From Lasiosphaeria ovina (taxonomy: Eukaryota; Ascomycota; Sordariomycetes; Sordariales; Lasiosphaeriaceae): 64,000 nucleotides of DNA. Below, one piece after another: positions 25,801-36,303 of the stretch (position 1 is the stretch's first letter; each line of letters starts with the position of its first letter). Where the stretch lies: positions 3,906,001 through 3,970,000 of the forward strand of contig JAULSN010000002.1 of NCBI GenBank assembly GCA_033439765.1. Reading direction: 5' to 3'. A model generated the notes under the pieces. That model did no database searches, had not been told where the DNA came from, and worked only from the letters and a program-made list of their open reading frames with translations. The position numbers and the translations under genes are program-made.

Positions 25801-28527
25801 TCTTGCTAGGCCAGCCCGGATCTTGACTCGTCCAGGACTCGGTGTTTGGCAGACGCTGGACTGGTGGAATGACGCTCTCACAGGCGGCGGACGAGAGCGG
25901 AGGTGTAGACGGGAGCACTACTCCGTAGACGCATCCCGAGCCTGCTGGCCTCCGTCCGAAGGCAGAGACGACCGTCTCTGGCCGGCGGGATGAAACAAGA
26001 ACCACAGCTGGGGGGGGGGGGGGCGGCCGCGTGGGAGCCCTGCTGGCATGTCAATCAGAGGCTGAGCACTGTGACATGGCTTTGAAGATCGGCACAACAA
26101 CCGGGATCGTCCGAGCCTGTGTTCTCCTCCTGACAAGTTCCTTCCAGCACCAGCGCCGTGTCGATCAAGAAGAGAAAAATGTTACCCAATTCGAGCACCA
26201 AGAACGGCCCCAGCCACACTTCTCTCTCCACACTAAAAAGCGGCTGGAGGAGGGGGAGTGGGCGAGCTAAGACCTGGGATGAAGGCTCGACAGCAGCGCC
26301 CGAGCGAGTACCGCAAGGAGAAGGTGTTTTCATGGACCTTGTTGCAACTACCGGTGGACAGCGCATATGTGGAGTTATGCGCTATGAGGGTCAAGACGGA
26401 ACGAGCGGAGGGAGCCCTAGAGTTGCGTTTTCAGCACACACTCGCGGCCGGGTACTGTTCTGTACAGGGTGTATGTATGTACAGAACGACAGTTGCACAA
26501 CACCAGCTGCAGAGTAGGGCGGCGGGAGCTCAGAGAGTCAGAGCAGAACGGCCCGTCTTGGCGGACTCTGGACTGCCGTTAGCAAGTAGGGTGGCATCGC
26601 ACCTGACGCGTGGAAGGTGTCCCAAGCGCGATGGCTCGCACGCGCGGATGTCGACCAACAATCAACATGTCAATGCGGGCGAGCGACGCAAGAGGCGACA
26701 GGTCGCCTTGTCCGGTCCTCTTCCAGGTCTGGCCGAGCCTGTCAGTCCGGGGAGAGGGGGAGATGAGCCCTTTGCTTGGGCGCGGCGTGGCATCGGTCGG
26801 TGAGCAGCAGCAGCACCTAGTAACAAATCCGAATCCAGGACTCCAGACAGGAGAGCCAGGCCAGTGCAGACTGCAGAGACCAGACCTAGGACTCACACCC
26901 TTTGTAATTACATAGCTGCGGGTCGAGCGTGTTGGTGTTGAGTTGGGAAACACAGTCCCAGGTTCTTGGGGCAGGCGTTGGGAGCAGAAGCAGGCCTGCC
27001 ACGGACAGACCAGGGGCTCGCAGGGGCATTCTTTCCCAGCTCCCACTCCTCTCGGGTGTTTTTCAAGATCCGGCTATGCCTATTCTGATCGCTCTGGGGC
27101 CCCTGCGGCTTGACTGTGGCTGGGATCTGGGGGGGCCAGCCGGGATGCCGGGGGGGTGAGCTGGGGGTCGCTGTGCGGCGTCAAGGTTCGGACGTCAATC
27201 TGGCGCCGACTGTGCCATGCAAGCGAACGGCGCGCGCCGCCTTGCCTAGCCATCCTGACGCCGACGACACTGCGACGTCGATTGATATTATGCGCTTCCT
27301 TTCCTCCCCCCTCTCCCAGCTGCGAGCAAGCAATGGAAGCTCAAAACGAACTGGTTGCAACCTCGCAGCCTCGGTGCTGGGCCCGTCTACGGAGGCGACT
27401 CGGGACCGACGCCGAAGCCCATCCACGCAGAGCTGAGCTGGAAGCTTGTGTGTGATATGATGGCCGGGCTATTTTTCGGCGCATAGTCTATCTTTTGCTG
27501 TCCATATTCATTTCAAGCTCGATAGACAGTGGGCGACGGCCTGCCGACTTTGCACCTGAACAATAACGTACCCTGGCTGCTTATCCAATGATTAGTGTAA
27601 ACAGGTCTGGCGCCTATTATTTCCGTGCCGTGTCTTTCAAGCGTTCCTCCAAGCTAGGTAGGTAGGTAACCTACCTGTAAGCTGAGGTAGGCACCGCTTC
27701 CTGGTGGTTCGCTAGGTGTCTGTGCTGCTGTGTTGTGCTACTGTCTCTTCCATGTATGGGTGTTTGGTTACCTTACCTAACTACCAGTGCTTCCCACGCC
27801 AGTGATCGAATGCTAAATTCGCACTTTGTCGTGGCAAACTCGGTCGAAGTTGGCGATAGTTAGCCGCGCAGGACTCGGTGCGTTCCCTTTGGACCCCAGC
27901 TCCAAAGGTGCAGAGGCTGCTAATGCGACGCTGCCATGTCTGAGCCACATTGGCAGAAGTCTGTATCGCGGGGTATGCAGCGAATCTGGGCAAAGAGATG
28001 CGGTACAGGTGGCTCTGTTCCAATCCATGGACGCATGTTCTCGAGCCTCCAGGGTGAATAAATTTGGTTGCTGCTGCCGCGTGGCGTAATGATTGAGCAG
28101 GTGCGACACGGCAACGCGGTTTCCAAAGAAAACCCCGGGAAAAGTTTCCTCCATTTGGACGCTCCCCAAAAGGGGTTTCGCGGTAGGGGGTAGGTCTGGA
28201 CTTGGATGGAATTAGAACTTTTACATCCCCTACCGTCCTATCTTCTTCCCAGCCTCAAGTTATTATCGAAAATGGGAGCAACACAGCGCTGAAATGAAAA
28301 TAAAACAAGCCCCGGTCTGATGCTGGTTGAGTCCTACCTATTTTCCTATTTTTGCCTCGAGGTTGCAAAGAGGCAAGAGCTTTGACAGCAACATGTGGAC
28401 AAAGACGGAAAGAGCCCGTTCGCTCTTGCAGCTTCAGGTTACTCACTACCTTTAGGTTGCCTTCCACGGGTTACTAGTATTGCCTACTCCACCACGTACC
28501 TTATATAGCAGCTACTAGGTGACTTAT

Positions 28528-28569
28528 CTACCTTACCTAGCAGGCAAGGTACTACGGTAGGTAAGGTAG
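28528..28569. repeat. 12-bp perfect inverted repeat, 18-nt loop
   Basis: CTACCTTACCTA (28528-28539) is exactly complementary to TAGGTAAGGTAG (28558-28569). It belongs to the ACCTAGGTA-like motif family scattered through the desert and could form a hairpin. Confidence 0.9.
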
Positions 28570-29889
28570 TACCGCCAACCGTAGGTAGCCCCGAGTGTCC
28601 TTGTGACTGACTTCTAGCGTTATGCCGTGTCTCGCTTATATAAACGGGGACTTGTTATAATGCGGACAGGTCAGCTTATTTGGGAAGAAACGGTGTAAGT
28701 GGAACAATGTTTCGAACTATGCCAAAACCCAAAATACATACCTACCTAGGTAGAGAGGGACATGTGTGCGGTTGCTATGCACGGAATGCCCTGCCTGGTT
28801 CGACTGGCTCGGCAGGACATGTTCCCAAAGCTTTCCCAGTCCCAGACTCAAGGTGTGTGTAATGTCTCATTGCTTGCTTGCCCTACCCCTGTATCATCGA
28901 GAAAGGGCAAAGGGCCAAATAGTAACTCAAATACCAAGATGACCCAAGCTCAGTTGCCTAAGCGTAGGCGCTGGCACAACCAGAGCCAGTGAGCGATGTC
29001 CTGAGCCTCATGGCGGAATTTCCGGGCCGACAAGCGTTTCACGGGTTCACCGAGAGAAGCGTCTCGTCGAACAAGACGCTCGTACCAAGCAGAGGCGACA
29101 GCCTTCGCCGTACGCCTGCTTTCTGGCGTTCAGGGACGGGACGATCAGGCCCCACACGACCTTTGATCCTCTCCCGGGGATGGCGTCGAGAAACCGCCCC
29201 GATGCCACCGCACGGCACGCGGCGGTGCCTTGTCTTTTCCTTCGGCACCGAGACCAGACTCCTGTCCAGACTATCAAGCTCGCGGCCCGTAGATACATAG
29301 CTAAATATGGAAACTATCCGAGATCTGCAGTCAGCCAAGTTTGGTTCAGCAAAATTATGGTATAGATTCTGGAAGCGTGTGCTAGAAGCGTACTCGCGCG
29401 TGCGTGCGTGTGTTTCTCAACTATGCAGCCACATCCGGAAAGTCGACCGCTTGGCCTGGTCATCGAGAACTTCGAAGGAAGCTATTGCCGGCCTGTGACG
29501 ACGATGATATGTGAAGGCCTTGCCTTGCCCTGCCACACCGTTTGGGCGCTCGCTCACCACCCTGCGCCGGCAAAGAATATGGCTGCAGGCCTGCGGCGCA
29601 GCGGTACGTTTCAAATGTTGAGATCGAAGGAAGCCGTGGCCCGTGGATGGGCGTGGCACGCCAGGGCCCTTCAACAAATCTGATTAGCCACAACGAGATT
29701 AAGCGGGCATTCTTTCCCCCCGCCGCTTGTCCACAAAACCCCATCGTGGGGCAAGAAGGGAAACCGGGAATCAGGGTCGCATCTATCCAACCACGGGTGT
29801 TGGCGAACCCCCAGCCCAGCCGCGTCGAGCCAGGGCCCCTGCGCCCACTAAGGTTTGCCGTGAAAGTCGAGCTAATTCCCCCTCCTACC

Positions 29890-29919
29890 GTACTCCGTAC
29901 TACACTACGTACGGAGTAC
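29890..29919. repeat. 11-bp perfect inverted repeat built from TACTCCGTA
   Basis: GTACTCCGTAC (29890-29900) is the exact reverse complement of GTACGGAGTAC (29909-29919), across an 8-nt spacer. The same half-site recurs elsewhere in the desert. Confidence 0.92.
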
Positions 29920-32900
29920 TATCGGCAAACCTCGATAACCCTGCGAACCGCCATGTTATCATGGCCGCTGCTTTGTCGTAACACACGGGCTTGACAGGCA
30001 AACTTTGCATCTACTTACAGAAATGGCCGCTGCTGTTGCATCGAACACAGCTCACCGGCCTGGTCACACTCTGTTGATGACAGGGGTCAGAATAGACGTT
30101 TGTTGTTTCTGTGCATTCCGTATTTTCCGACTCCACACAGGTATGTACCGGTTTGCTGGGAGTGTGCTTGGGTCTCCCAATGGGCCCGCAAGGCCGTAGC
30201 GCAAATGGCGGGCTGTGAGAAGATAGAACGATGGTCTAATGCTGTAGGTCTAGGTAGTCAATAGTTGTCAACCTTGGGTTTGAGTCTGCGTGCCCCCGCT
30301 CGAGTGTCGAACAAAGCGGGAAGCGCAAGTAACAAACCACCAGCGGGGAGGGGGTGAACGGGATCCTTGGCTCCACTGGTCCGAGCCAAAAGGGGCCAAG
30401 CGGCGACATCCTCCAACGGCAGGCAAAAAGAGGTGACATCGCAACCGGACCAGACCTGGGCGACGACGTGATTAGGTAACCAACGGTTTGGCTAGCCAAC
30501 AAGTTCCGGAGAGCAAAAGCGAAGCGGACGGCGGCTTGCCTGTTCGGACTTTAGCAGCATACGTAGCTCATCAAGTAGCCCGGCAAGTAGCCCGGCATCG
30601 ACCGGTCCCCTGTCCTTGACTTGGAGAGCTCCTCTCTTCTCTCCCTTCACTCCGAACTGCGAAGAAAGATGCGGGGGAGGTACTCCAGGAAGCGCCACAC
30701 GGGCCAGACACTGGCGGCGGGAGAGAGGGTTGCAAAAGCAAAAAGTCGTTACAACTTGCGTGGCCCGCTCAGATTGGCGATCAGAGCCCGTGGGGCTGGA
30801 GGGCCAGTCATGAAATTCACCGAAGACAGCAATCGATGACCAGTGGCGTCGATGTGGCTTGGCGGAATGCTGGCTGGACCGTTCGTTTCCTTTCTTTTTC
30901 TTTTCGTTCTCCATCGTCCACCGCGCGTCGATAGCACGTCGTCGGCCGCCCGGGTTCTCGTTACCTTGGGTGCTGGTGGCCCCCGACAAGGTGCTTGGAC
31001 GGCGACGCACATCTTGCCATCATCTTCATCTGCAGAATAAAGCCGGCAGATGGTGCGCGTGACACGTGTGGCTGTCAATCTATCGCAATACGGGGAGGGA
31101 CGGCGCTGTTGATGCAGCTTAGAATGTTAATATTGACGGAACCGAGAAATCGACCCCAGGGTCTAGGTAAGCAGCCCCGGATCCTGTATGTGCTAGTGGA
31201 GGAGGAGTGTCGCAAGAGTCGGAGAGGGGCGGCACGGCTATTTTGACGGAGAGCCTCCCAGCCCAGTTGGAAAGAGCCCTGGAGCTGGAGGTGTGGGGCA
31301 TCAGGAGTGGAGGCCAACGCTGCGGCCACCGCGCACTAATTGTCTGAAAGCGAACTGTACCTACGGGAGCCCATTACTCCGTACCGTCAACCTGGATATG
31401 TGTAATTAATTGACTGTACTCCGTGTGTGGGTGCAGTACCATACGTACGAAGTATCTTACGAGTGAACAATTCGCTATGCTCGCTGTCCGTACCTTCACA
31501 AACTCATTCAAACCTTTCGTCCAAAGTTTGGGAGAAGATTGGATGGAAGATAACCTCTTCGAATATACTCCGTACTTACCTTACCACTTAGAATTACACG
31601 ACTGCTGTGTGGACCGGACCACGGACTCGAGCGCACTAAACCCCATAGCTCCTGCAGGCGGGCAGTGACGGTTGGGCAGTGTGCACTGGGCACTTGCACC
31701 TTCCATGGTCGAATAGAGAATTGGAAGAGCCTACCCTCTTAGAGAGAGGAGGGACGTCGAGGCAACATCAACTACTGCACTGCGACTGCCGTAACCGGGC
31801 ACCCTACGAATTACCTAGATACCTAATGTAAGGTGACCACATCCCCCCGCCAGCCGGCTGTCTTGCCCATCGGCATCAGTTCGCTGCAAGTGCAGGCCTG
31901 TTCCAGTTGAGGAGGCATCTACGATACCTTGCTTCGTACCCATCTCATCATCCACCTCATCCATGGGACGCCCGGAAGAGCAAACTTGCCAGCAGCGGCT
32001 GTTCTATCTTTCCTAGTCTATCCACATCACAGGGCACCTCCATTCCCGTCGTCGATTGCCCGATAGCCACCTCACCCGCTCCAACGAGGCCCTTCCCCGC
32101 GCTCAACCCGCAATGGAACCAAGCTAGCACGAACTAAAGCAGGAAGGAGCCATGGAAGGGTTGCCTCCGCCGAGACATCCAATCTTCTCTTGGCGATTGC
32201 CCAACTACGACGCGCTACTAGTAGTAATTCAAGGTTTGAGGAGGTGCATTGGAGGTGAGTCCCGTCTCTGATCTCTGCCATCCATGGGCGGGCAGTTCGG
32301 ACGCGTGGCGACCTATCCGTATTCCGTACCCAAGGTAAGTCTCTCACGGAGTAACCTGAAGGCAAGGTACCTACACCTACAACTACACCTGCACCTCGGA
32401 CCTTCACCTGCACCTGCACCTGCACCACTAGGTGAGGTGTCTGCCCGTCCATCCAGACTCAAGACGGCCGACGGCGGGGGCGATACGAACACCTGGGAAA
32501 AACCCGGATGTGTTTGAGAACAGTCGGGACTGGCGGGCTTGTCTTGAGGGATGGCAGCCATCCGTCCCGCAGACGCCTGCACCGGGTCCAACGACTCGGT
32601 TTCGCATGCTGCTGGACCTCCAAGCTCGACTTCAGCCGGCCGTCGGCTGGTCAGCCGCCGTGCTGCGCTGTCCTGCACGGAAGGAGCAGAGACCAGAGAC
32701 CAGAGAGCACCCAGCACCTCAATAGGTGGAATGGTGCTGCTCGCCCCAACGCCTCTTTCCTCAACCACGGCCGATATGGGGGTTCGCTTCGCTCGCGTGC
32801 TGCGAAAAGCCGCCAGACGACGATCTGCGGCGGATGATTTGGGCCACCCACCGCGAGCTCTTCCGATCACTATGCAAATTCCAATGCACGAGACGCTGGT

Positions 32901-33433
32901 GGCGCTGGTAGCCTGTTAGCGTTGCGAGCCCACCGGGAACAACAATAGAAGCTAGACTGACTGTTGAGCGTCTCGTCTCGCCGGTTGTCTTTGCTGCTCT
33001 CTCCATGGGACGTCCGTACGGAATACGGAGTACCTGCTTCGTACGTATCCGTACCCACGACGCTACCTGACCTACGAATACCTGTCCGTACTCTGTTCAT
33101 ACTGTCCGTGGGGCGGACAGTCGCCGGCTCCAGTGGCCCTGCCAAGTGTCCAATTGGCAATTGGCACACGGGTCTCCGTATGTACGAAGTACCTAGGCTG
33201 CGAACAGGGAAGTGCGATTTGATATTCTGACGTGCCTCGGGACCTCCCCATGTTCCCTGCCCCCCGTCCCCGGGACCCCTGTTCACGCCCTGCCAGTGCC
33301 GGGGGGGGACGGGGGACGGGGGTGTGGAGCGTAGAGGCGTGGAATGTAGCCGCCTCGTCCATCCTCAACTCAAACAATCAACATGCTGGATGCGGATGTA
33401 CCTCTGTACCCTACATACTGTGCCGAACGACTC

Positions 33434-33461
33434 GGCGTACGGCGTACGGCGTACGGCGTAC
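33434..33461 (+). repeat. 7-bp tandem repeat (GGCGTAC x4)
   Basis: Four perfect copies of GGCGTAC occur about 1.4 kb upstream of the velC start, surrounded by GTAC-rich DNA. Confidence 0.9.
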
Positions 33462-34878
33462 GGAATGCCTCGCTCAATATATCATAGAGTGCTATGGTTG
33501 GCGGATGGTAGGTGTAACAAGGTAAAGTGAGCCAGACAGGTGTTGATAACGCATACGTACCTGCGGATACATACAATACACACGAATTAAATTTGAGAGC
33601 CTCCGGGGCTGGGCTACCTTATTACCCTACCTTCACACTTGACACTGGAAGTCGACGGGACCTTTAGCCCACCCCCGGTACGCATTTGCTGGCCCCCTGC
33701 TCGTCCTGCCTTCCACTGCTTCCAGACCGTCTTCCAAACACACGCCTATCCTCTGTTTCCGTGCCCACTTTAGCTAATCACATATACCTACCTAGGTACC
33801 TTGGGCAGAATGCCACGGCGGCACTTCACGGGCTCGCCTTTTCCCAGGCCCATTAACCCGCCTGCTGGATTGTCGCGATCGGCCCCTGGCATCCCTGTCG
33901 GGCAATCTGCAGCATCAAGAGTGCTGTCCATTAAGGGCACGGAATGCTTAACTCGGCTGCCAGGCCCCTCCGCCCTGGCAGACCCTACCTTACATAGTAT
34001 ACACAACAGAGTACAGCATAAGGTACAAACCAATATCCTCTCTGTCTCTCTCTCTCTGGATATTGTCACTTGGCCCCTCAATCTCCCACAATGGCCCACC
34101 AACCAAGCTCTGCCATGCTGTTCTGATATATCCCGACCACCTGCCCACCCTCCCCTTCCTCCTCGCAATCTATCCGGCCACACCACTCCAGTCCTTCCGC
34201 GCCCTATACCAGACCCGCCCGTCGAGAGCCGAGTCTTATATGCCGGCTTGTTCCTGCACACCCGCACACCCGCACCCCACAGCCCACAGCCCACAGCCCG
34301 CAAAACCACGGCCAGCTTCAAACACACACAGGCCATAAAGAAGACGGCGTCTCCCGGCTAGCTCCTCTCGTGAAGCATACCTACCTACCAGCAAAAGCCC
34401 GTCGTTCTCCTCTCTGCTCGGCTCTTGATCCCGAATTCTCAAACATCTCGGTCGGCCACTTGTGTCACACCAACATTGTCCAGCTGGCTGCCCTCGACCT
34501 CGGAATCCATATATACCCGCAGCTACCCATACATACCACGCACCGCTGTCACGGAGCCACGACAGCCACCAAACATCCCAAGCCCTGTTTCTCACTCGTT
34601 TGCTAGTGGCTGGGACTATTAGTGTGCATCTGCTTTGGCGCTATTTGTCTCTTCCACCCCCCTCCCGCCGTCCCAGCACCCGGACTTTTGGATTTGGATA
34701 CCTGTAACCGCTCAGCACCAGCGGACAGGTCCATCCGCGGGTTTCCGTCACTGTATGGTTGCTCGCATCTGCTGGCCAAGCACAGCGGCCGTCCTGAGCA
34801 CAAGACTGACTGGGTGACTGGGTCCGTAGGACGGAATCACTTTAATTGTTTGCTACTCCCCCCTGGTCGACTCACCCA

Positions 34879-36303
34879 ATGTCTGCGGTGGTCGAGCTTG
34901 CCCCTCACAACTTTGGCCGCCACTCCATGCTGGACGGTATGGCTCGACAACATCACGGCTATCATGAGGCCTATGCCCCACGACATGCATACTATCCACA
35001 GGAACAGCTTTCCCAGCAGTCATCGCCGCAGCAGCAGCCACGCCTGCCGCCTATGGCTACCATGATGGCGGCCGGTGTGCCGACCCACGCGTCTGCGTTG
35101 CCGAGTGGTCGTGACACACCATATTCTGGTGGGAAGCCGGGATACTACTCCGATTATGCGACGCCATCACCCGTAGGCCAGACGCCCCCTCAGCTCCCAG
35201 GCCCAAACAGTGACCCTTACTCGATGTCGAGGCGGCCGGTTGATATTCGCCGCTCCCCAACCTTGTCATCAACAGCCAGCGATAGGTCGTCTGTTGACGA
35301 GGTCGCTCAAGAGCTGCGATTGAGGCAGATGAATACTCTACGGGACCACCACGTTCAAGCACAAGTCCCGCGCCCGTACCATCACCAACAGTCCCCGCGC
35401 TCGCGGGGCGACTCGTTCCATTACGAAAGCCCTACCTCACAGGTCATGGCCAAGCTTCCTTCTGCCTATCCGTCAGGGTCCACCAACCGCTCTGCTCCGC
35501 TACCGCCACCACCAAGTCCGCCGAGGACGTCGAGCGCTTCTCCGAGGCAGGAAACCAAGTCGATGAGCATCTCGAACCTCCTCAGTTCAGACAGCGGCAA
35601 CGGGTCCGGGCAACAGATTCCGCTAGCGGCAGATTCCACGGCATCGGAGTACCGAATTTCTGTCAGGCAACAACCGTATGCCGCGCGCAGCTGCGGCTTC
35701 GGCGAACGAGACCGCCGTGTCATTGATCCTCCGCCCATTGTGCAGTTGACTATTCATGACGACACGCTCAGCCCCGATGAGCATAGCCGCCGCCTTCGTC
35801 ACCAGTTTAGCGTGCTCCACTGCAGTATTTGGGACGAGACAGGCGCCAAGGACATGAGCAGCATGCCAGAGGACTTTCGCCAGCAACGCCGGCTCATGGG
35901 CACCCTCGTGGCGAGCCCGTTTGTCGGTCTCGACGAGAAGAACCAAGAAGGGTGTTTCTTCTGCTTCCCAGACCTGAGTTGTCGTACGCCGGGCTCGTAC
36001 CGTCTCAAGTTTGCTCTGGTTGTGCTAGACCCAGCCAGAATGCGGACCGGAGACAAGTCGGCCATACTAGCTTCGGCTATGAGCGAGCCATTCCAGGTGT
36101 ACAACGCCAAGGACTTCCCCGGCATGACGGCTAGCACTCCGCTCACCAAGCGGCTCAAGGAGCAAGGCTGCCTGATCAGCATCAAGAAGGGAAACGAGAA
36201 AGTGACGTCGTCGAATGGGCGCGACGACAGTGTGGACGACGACGAGGAAGAGGAAGAGTCCAAAGCCAGGCCGCGCAAGAAGCAAAAGCGGACCGCAGCC
36301 TGA
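34879..36303 (+). CDS. velC: Velvet-domain developmental regulator, VelC type
   Basis: Velvet proteins are fungal transcription regulators of sporulation and secondary metabolism that dimerise and bind DNA through the velvet domain. This is a single exon of 474 residues. Residues 1-270 are low-complexity (Gln, Pro, Ser, His), including a PPPPSPP stretch. The velvet domain covers roughly 272-436: VIDPPPIVQLTIHDD, the HCSIWDETG region, LMGTLVASPFVGLDEKNQEG, FCFPDLSCRTPGSYRLKFAL, and SEPFQVYNAKDFPGMTASTPLTKRLKEQG. The C-terminus is acidic and then basic (RPRKKQKR), a likely NLS. A long N-terminal extension with the velvet domain at the C-terminal end fits VelC; VosA has the domain near its N-terminus, and VelB and VeA differ in layout. 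The start is the first in-frame ATG. A very long non-coding region precedes it. Confidence 0.88.
   Translation: MSAVVELAPHNFGRHSMLDGMARQHHGYHEAYAPRHAYYPQEQLSQQSSPQQQPRLPPMATMMAAGVPTHASALPSGRDTPYSGGKPGYYSDYATPSPVGQTPPQLPGPNSDPYSMSRRPVDIRRSPTLSSTASDRSSVDEVAQELRLRQMNTLRDHHVQAQVPRPYHHQQSPRSRGDSFHYESPTSQVMAKLPSAYPSGSTNRSAPLPPPPSPPRTSSASPRQETKSMSISNLLSSDSGNGSGQQIPLAADSTASEYRISVRQQPYAARSCGFGERDRRVIDPPPIVQLTIHDDTLSPDEHSRRLRHQFSVLHCSIWDETGAKDMSSMPEDFRQQRRLMGTLVASPFVGLDEKNQEGCFFCFPDLSCRTPGSYRLKFALVVLDPARMRTGDKSAILASAMSEPFQVYNAKDFPGMTASTPLTKRLKEQGCLISIKKGNEKVTSSNGRDDSVDDDEEEEESKARPRKKQKRTAA

Larger units (their letters stand above)
22771..34878. other. 12-kb gene desert upstream of velC
   Basis: I find no supportable protein-coding gene. 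Open frames in it are under 190 codons and show no family signal. Recurrent features are palindromic ACCTAGGTA/GGTAGGTA motifs (22896, 23541, 27655-27676, 28528-28569, 28742, 33789), TACTCCGTA/TACGGAGTA motifs (25919, 29890-29919, 31375, 31565, 33023), a G12-like run near 26010, the CACCTGCACC repeat at about 32371-32427 and a GGCGTAC array at 33434-33461. The last ~900 nt are CT-rich and probably contain the velC promoter and leader. Confidence 0.6.

Noticed and set aside
26258..27046. Overlapping 150-180-codon frames on both strands in the gene desert
   Set aside because: No splice or domain signal; opposing frames overlap; consistent with GC-rich non-coding DNA.
33788..34361. Two ~185-codon frames on opposite strands upstream of velC
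   Set aside because: They coincide on opposite strands and reflect CCC/CAC-rich composition; more likely velC promoter and leader.
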